NCBI RefSeq assembly: GCF_026151205.1
Contig: NC_087074.1
Coordinates: 5,268,001 to 5,332,000, forward strand
Length of the DNA: 64,000 nucleotides
DNA from: Bolinopsis microptera
Taxonomy: Eukaryota; Ctenophora; Tentaculata; Lobata; Bolinopsidae
Direction of reading: 5' to 3'
How positions within the stretch are numbered: position 1 is the first letter of the stretch; every line of letters starts with the position of its first letter. Shown here piece after piece: positions 59,507 to 64,000 of the stretch. The translations under genes and the position numbers were made by a program. The notes beneath the pieces were generated by a model that saw only the letters and a program-made list of their open reading frames with translations, made no database searches and was not told where the DNA came from.

Positions 59507-60196
59507 ATGAATTCTGTAACCTGCTCATTCTGTGACAAGTCTTTTGCCAATAAATATAGTCTGTCCTCACACATTAGTAGGTATCATCGGGAGAACCGAG
59601 AGTCAGATGAAAGTTCTGCAATTCTGCAGCCACTGTCAAAAGCTAACTCAGATGCGACTGATGTCAAAATGGAGGGTCCGGATTCTGTATATTCAGATGC
59701 TGATACAATAGTATCTGAAGAATCTCAGCAAGGTGGTTCTAACTCTGATGTACCAGGTAGTGGTGATGATGAATTTAGTGGTGTAACAAGTAGCGATGAT
59801 GAGTCTAACAAAGAATATAGTGCTAAAGAATTAGAATCTGATACTGACTGGCAACACGTAGGCAAGCGGAAAGGAGTACCAATCAAACAACCAAACAGTA
59901 AAAAGATATCGAGTTTACTTAAATCTCTAGACGTCCTGTTACAAAGTAAATTGTGTAAAGAGCAAGATAAATGTTTTGACATTTTATTCTCATACATGAT
60001 GAAAACCGAATTGTTTGTTGTCTTGAAGCAGCGTTTCATTGACAGCGGAAAAGACCTAACAGATATTTTAAGTTTGGAAGAACGATCTCTATTGGATGCA
60101 GTTATCACCACTACAAGTCTATCTGATGTAAACAAACTAATGAACGAAAACACAAATATTGTCGATAAGATTCTCAAACTTTATCTGAATAAATAG
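59507..60196 (+). CDS. Foldback-encoded C2H2 zinc-finger protein, 229 aa, right copy
   Basis: Exact mirror of the left-arm ORF, translating to the same 229 residues. ATG at 59,507 follows AT-rich 10-bp repeats that could act as core promoter. Two identical divergent copies in one element mean either recent arm formation or continuing gene conversion. Confidence 0.75.
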   Translation: MNSVTCSFCDKSFANKYSLSSHISRYHRENRESDESSAILQPLSKANSDATDVKMEGPDSVYSDADTIVSEESQQGGSNSDVPGSGDDEFSGVTSSDDESNKEYSAKELESDTDWQHVGKRKGVPIKQPNSKKISSLLKSLDVLLQSKLCKEQDKCFDILFSYMMKTELFVVLKQRFIDSGKDLTDILSLEERSLLDAVITTTSLSDVNKLMNENTNIVDKILKLYLNK

Positions 60197-61363
60197 TTGG
60201 TGGAACTAACTACCAGTACTAGAACCCCATTAACATACAACTGTTATAGATTGATTTATGTACCCAATCTTACTCTTGATGATTTCAATTTATGATTATG
60301 GTGATAACAAAAAAAATTATCAATTAAACGGTAGTTTTATTCGTCTCTTGAAATTCACCAAATTTATAACACGCAAATTTAGTAGTTAATAATAGTCAAT
60401 GGTATGGAGCCTTTGCTACTCCCTAGACTGCAGGGTGACAATGGGATTCGATTCGCCCTGAACCTTTTGTGCAGAAGGCGGTTGCTCTAACCACTAGGCT
60501 ACCTAACAGTTGTTATATCTTAAAGGGTGAAAATGTGGTTCAGATAGCTGTAGCTATTGCTTAAATGTCAGAAAATTGATGATAAGACTTACAATTCCCA
60601 GGAGGAGTGGGGGGGGGGGGGGAGTGATGGTAACCCTACACCACATTTCGTTATGACACTCTCTGCTTATTTGGAGTGGTGACTGGACCGGGGTAATTCG
60701 TTAAGAATCATTTGACCGGTAATCAAGTGACAGGAGCCTGCTTGGCAACCGTTTAATCAGACTTTAGATCCTTTAGACAGAATTATTGATTTATTCATCA
60801 TGACGTTCTGACGGATAATCAAGCGACTCCTGTCACGTGACCTCGAGGTTCAAATAACATTCATGTCACATGATGCTAAAGTTAAACACGTGACGGTGTC
60901 ACATGATGCTAAAGTTAAACACATGGCGGGTAATCAAGTGACAGAACTGTTTGACACACCGTTTAATCAGACTTTAGATCCTTTAGTCGGGATTATTAAT
61001 TTATTCATCATGACGTTCTGACGGGTAATCAAGTGACTCCTGTCACGTGATCTCGAGGTTCAAATAACATTCATGTCACATGATGCTTAGGCTAAACACG
61101 TGACCAGTGATCAAGTAACAGGAACCTGCTTGGCAACCGTTTAATCAGACTTTAGATCCTTTAGTCGGGATTATTGATTGATTCGTCATGACGTTCTGGC
61201 TCCTCATTGGTCAATTATCTTGTCACGTGACCTTGACATTTAATTAACGAGCTTGTCACGTGGTTACATGACATGTGATCTGTCACGTGACCCTTGTGAC
61301 GTGCTGTCAGTGGCTGGGGGTCACTTGATGGCTGGCCTTCACAACTTACCATCTACTTCATCA

Positions 61364-62470
61364 TATCAGTTTAAAACAATAAAAGTTAAGTTGAGGATTG
61401 AATTTCCTAGTTAATTTAATGGTTCAAACGGTTGGGAATGTAATAATGTTGGTATTTGTATCTGCTGCAGCAATAATATAGATATGTCATTTGTCTAGAA
61501 AATCTTCGCCACTTCAATAGAATGTCGGAAATTTGGTGAGTGAGTGATGAACTGGTTTATTCTGTGACTGAGTGAGGGGCGATGTGAAAGTTGTGGTAAG
61601 TCCAGGTATTATTATTGTTGATGGATTGGGATCCTAGGATGATAGTTTTACAGCGTAATTTAACCAAAGATACAGAAGTAGTGAGGATTTCCCCATTCTC
61701 ATTTAGAATCCGTTTATGTATGCTATTCCATAATTTGGAGGTTATGTAAAGAAACGTGTTGTTTTTTTGGGAGGATTATGACATTGCTTGTATCACGTTT
61801 TGATGAGTCTATATAATAGTACAATACAATACAACGAGTATGGAGTGCGAAATTTCATAATTCGAAATATCTCAGATAGACTGGTATTTGTACAAGTTTT
61901 GAACAGTAAGTAATTTTTTTTCAAACTGCATCATAGTTATGTTAGGATCAGGATAACTTTCAAACAGGACAAATGAAACTACGGTAAGTAACTTATATTA
62001 AGACCGTCGTTCAACTCTGCGCGTCTCTTATATTTATAAACCTAAAACATTGTAAAATAAAATCCATATTTTACCGTACGAGCTAGATAATGAATAGAAA
62101 TAATAACATAACTGATTTTTAAAATTTTCTTGAATAAACCTTTCGCCATTATAATTATTTACATTTCAATAGTGATTTTATTTATTTATTTGCGTCTCAT
62201 GGTCGCGGTCCTGGCAGGAAATATGAGAGGGAGAAGTTAATGTTGTAGAGTAGGTAGGTGAGATAGTGGGAGCAGGTGTAGCAACAGATTCACCAGGTGA
62301 GAAGGTGAGTAGAGCTGCACGGCGAGACTTGTGAGATGCTGGTTGGTAACTGGAGAAAGAACTGGGAAGTAATCTGGAACTGGAAAGAAAGGGTTCAGCA
62401 AAGTTCGGGGGCTTTACAAATGTTAGAGGCTTCACGAAAGGTACAGGCTTAACAAAAATGGGGCCTCCAA
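61364..62470. other. Unique sequence right of the foldback element
   Basis: No gene is supported. A Ser/Pro-rich open frame on the minus strand at about 62,178-62,435 has a GTG first codon and no recognised homology; left unannotated. Confidence 0.35.
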
Positions 62471-62472
62471 CG

Positions 62473-62919
62473 CTACTGCTTTAGAATTAATTCGAAGCCT
62501 GACCACTTTTGTGAAAAAAAATGTGATTTCTGATACGGTTTTTCGCCTGTATGAGTCATTTGATGGTTAACTAAGTTTGATTTTCGGCTTGAACTGTAGG
62601 AATATTCAGAGCATTTATACGGTTTTTCACCGGTATGAGTCCACTGATGTTGAACCAGGTCTGATTTTCGGCTTGCACTGTAAAAACATTCAGAGCATTT
62701 ATACGGTTTTTCGCCAGTATGGGTCCGCTGATGGCATACCAGGCTTGATTTTCGGCTTGTACTGTAGGAACATTCAGAGCATTTATACAGTTTTTCCCCG
62801 GTATGGGTCCGCTGATGGCATACCAGGTCTGATTTTCGGCTTGCACTGTAGGAACATTCAAAGCATTTGTACGGTTTTTCACTGGTATGTACCCATGGAA
62901 CTAATGCTAATTCTGATTT
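62473..62919 (-). pseudogene. Truncated C2H2 zinc-finger array
   Basis: Open without an ATG. Reads a broken finger (KSELALVPWVHT), then four fingers: [80 protein letters not shown]. It then loses the pattern and stops at 62,473. The last finger has its second zinc Cys replaced by Tyr. Same finger/linker style as the two genes nested in DOP1, so a family relative. It may instead be the last exon of a gene with upstream exons. Confidence 0.6.
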
Positions 62920-64000
62920 TTACAAACGCGTTTTTGATAATTTCATTCACACAGCCATGTCACATTTGTATACGCGTACTGCGTGACGCGCTCGTTTCGG
63001 CGGTCGGCGGTCGCGCGCTACTGCATACTGCAAGCGAAAGGGCTCTGGTTAGAGCAAATGATTTCATGTACCATCATGTTTTGATTTGATTTTGACCATA
63101 GTTAATGGTCTGGCCCGGCGCGCGCTATTTCGTAGCATTTGCCGTAGGGCAAGTGATATTTTGAGAAGAAAGTGGCGCGCGCTTCTTCGGAGAAATTTAG
63201 ACGAGTAACATGACATCCGTCAAATTTGATTCAATTATTTAATTTATCGTGTTAAAAACATTAAAGCTGGGTCCCAATTTAGTTGTTCACTGCAATTTAC
63301 CGATAAGGTAGAAACTTAAAAAGCTGGTACTTATACTTTCTTATTAAATTAATGTTTTTCAAATATACTTTAATATATAATTATATATAATATATATATA
63401 ATAGCTTTCAATCCTTTAAAGGATTGAAAGTTATTTGTTTTAATTTATTCTGACATGGTGACTCATGGTATGTGGTAAGAAACCGATAATACTGTTTATA
63501 CGCTTTTAATGAAAGTGTCACCCTAATAACAGTTTGAAGGGTGAAGGGGTTCCAATATTGTGAAAGTTTAATTATGAGTGTGTGTCACACAGTGTGTGGT
63601 GGCTCACTTATAGCGTCTATTGGAGCTACTCTGGATTCAAGTTCAGTTGTCTAAATTGGCAAAAGGATTTCGTTGGAATTGTACACCAGAGGAGAAAACC
63701 TTGTGGACAACCCCACTCTCATGGAGAGTGACTACCATATGTCCTGTTCATGGAGTGATTTTCTTTTTGAGTTACTTGATTTACTCTGACTGCCATGCTG
63801 GATTCCTCCGTATACACTATATAGTGTAGAGCAAACAGTGTCAAGGAGGCTGGCATGAAGATTATAAATACCCTCCCTCTGAATCATGGAAATTGATTAT
63901 TTGATGTTTTTTTAAAGGAGAAAACAACAATTAAAGAAAACAACAATTCATTTAGTATCAGTTTAAGTTTGATGTTGTTAGCCTTGCAAAGCACGACAAC
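62920..64000. other. Right edge, no gene seen
   Basis: Contains a GCGCGC-rich patch (about 62,980-63,190), AT repeats at 63,365-63,405, and a 26-bp perfect palindrome CTTTCAATCCTTT/AAAGGATTGAAAG at about 63,407-63,433. No ORF with recognisable homology. Confidence 0.4.

Larger units (their letters stand above)
53661..61357. mobile_element. 7.7-kb giant foldback transposon with gene-bearing 3.37-kb TIRs
   Basis: The left arm 53,661-57,031 is the reverse complement of 57,986-61,357. All paired coordinates inside the arms sum to 115,017, and the outer ends to 115,018; the difference is explained by a 13-C versus 14-G homopolymer. Ends read AGTAGATGG...CCATCTACT. The 6-bp direct repeat TCATCA lies immediately outside at 53,655-53,660 and 61,358-61,363. 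The AG...CT ends and 6-bp duplication resemble Polinton/Maverick-type integrase elements, but no integrase, polymerase or capsid gene is present. The loop is ~0.95 kb. Could also be a novel foldback family; an assembly artefact is less likely given the loop and the duplication. Confidence 0.85.

Noticed and set aside
53661-61357. Pure assembly palindrome from a fold-back read
   Set aside because: There is a ~0.95-kb non-palindromic loop, different unique flanks, a 6-bp direct repeat at both borders and a one-base homopolymer difference; an artefact would not normally give these, though raw reads should confirm.
62577-63089. 170-codon plus-strand ORF with FGLHCRNIQSIYTVF repeats
   Set aside because: Antisense shadow of the zinc-finger array on the minus strand; the periodicity comes from the fingers.

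Overview
This is animal nuclear DNA: AT-rich, with GT-AG introns, C2H2 zinc-finger genes, 3' LINE tails, tRNA-derived SINEs and many terminal-inverted-repeat (TIR) elements. The gene families are metazoan. I cannot fix the phylum; a repeat-rich invertebrate is the safest reading.

Left half (1-34,835, minus strand): one large gene, an orthologue of the endosome/Golgi trafficking protein DOP1 (Dopey). I could build 20 phase-compatible exons from the start ATG at 34,835 down to the left edge, about 1,340 codons, with the C-terminal part outside the window. Its introns carry most of the interest. The 12.4-kb intron 9 is almost entirely a 23-bp minisatellite of about 537 copies. Intron 18 holds a small opposite-strand gene for a secreted, dibasic-site peptide precursor. 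Intron 5 holds two opposite-strand zinc-finger genes and several foldback/TIR elements.

Middle (36.9-52.7 kb, minus strand): RNF170 (single exon), a two-exon DUF1295 / steroid-reductase-like membrane protein, and a multi-exon gene that appears to encode CUE - ARID - ARID - PARP-type ADP-ribosyltransferase. This last gene is interrupted by a 7.6-kb nest of transposons (44.12-51.72 kb) that looks inserted into a coding exon. It also has a 2-nt frameshift in the first ARID domain.

Right (53.66-61.36 kb): a 7.7-kb foldback element with two 3.37-kb arms that match base for base wherever I compared them, apart from one homopolymer step. It is flanked by a 6-bp direct repeat TCATCA and has AG...CT termini. 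Each arm carries the same 229-codon zinc-finger ORF, the two copies facing outward. This is the best candidate for an undescribed mobile system here. Beyond it lie a decayed zinc-finger gene fragment and sequence with no recognisable gene.

All homology calls rest on remembered family patterns, not on searches. Exon borders are inferred from splice signals and reading phase.
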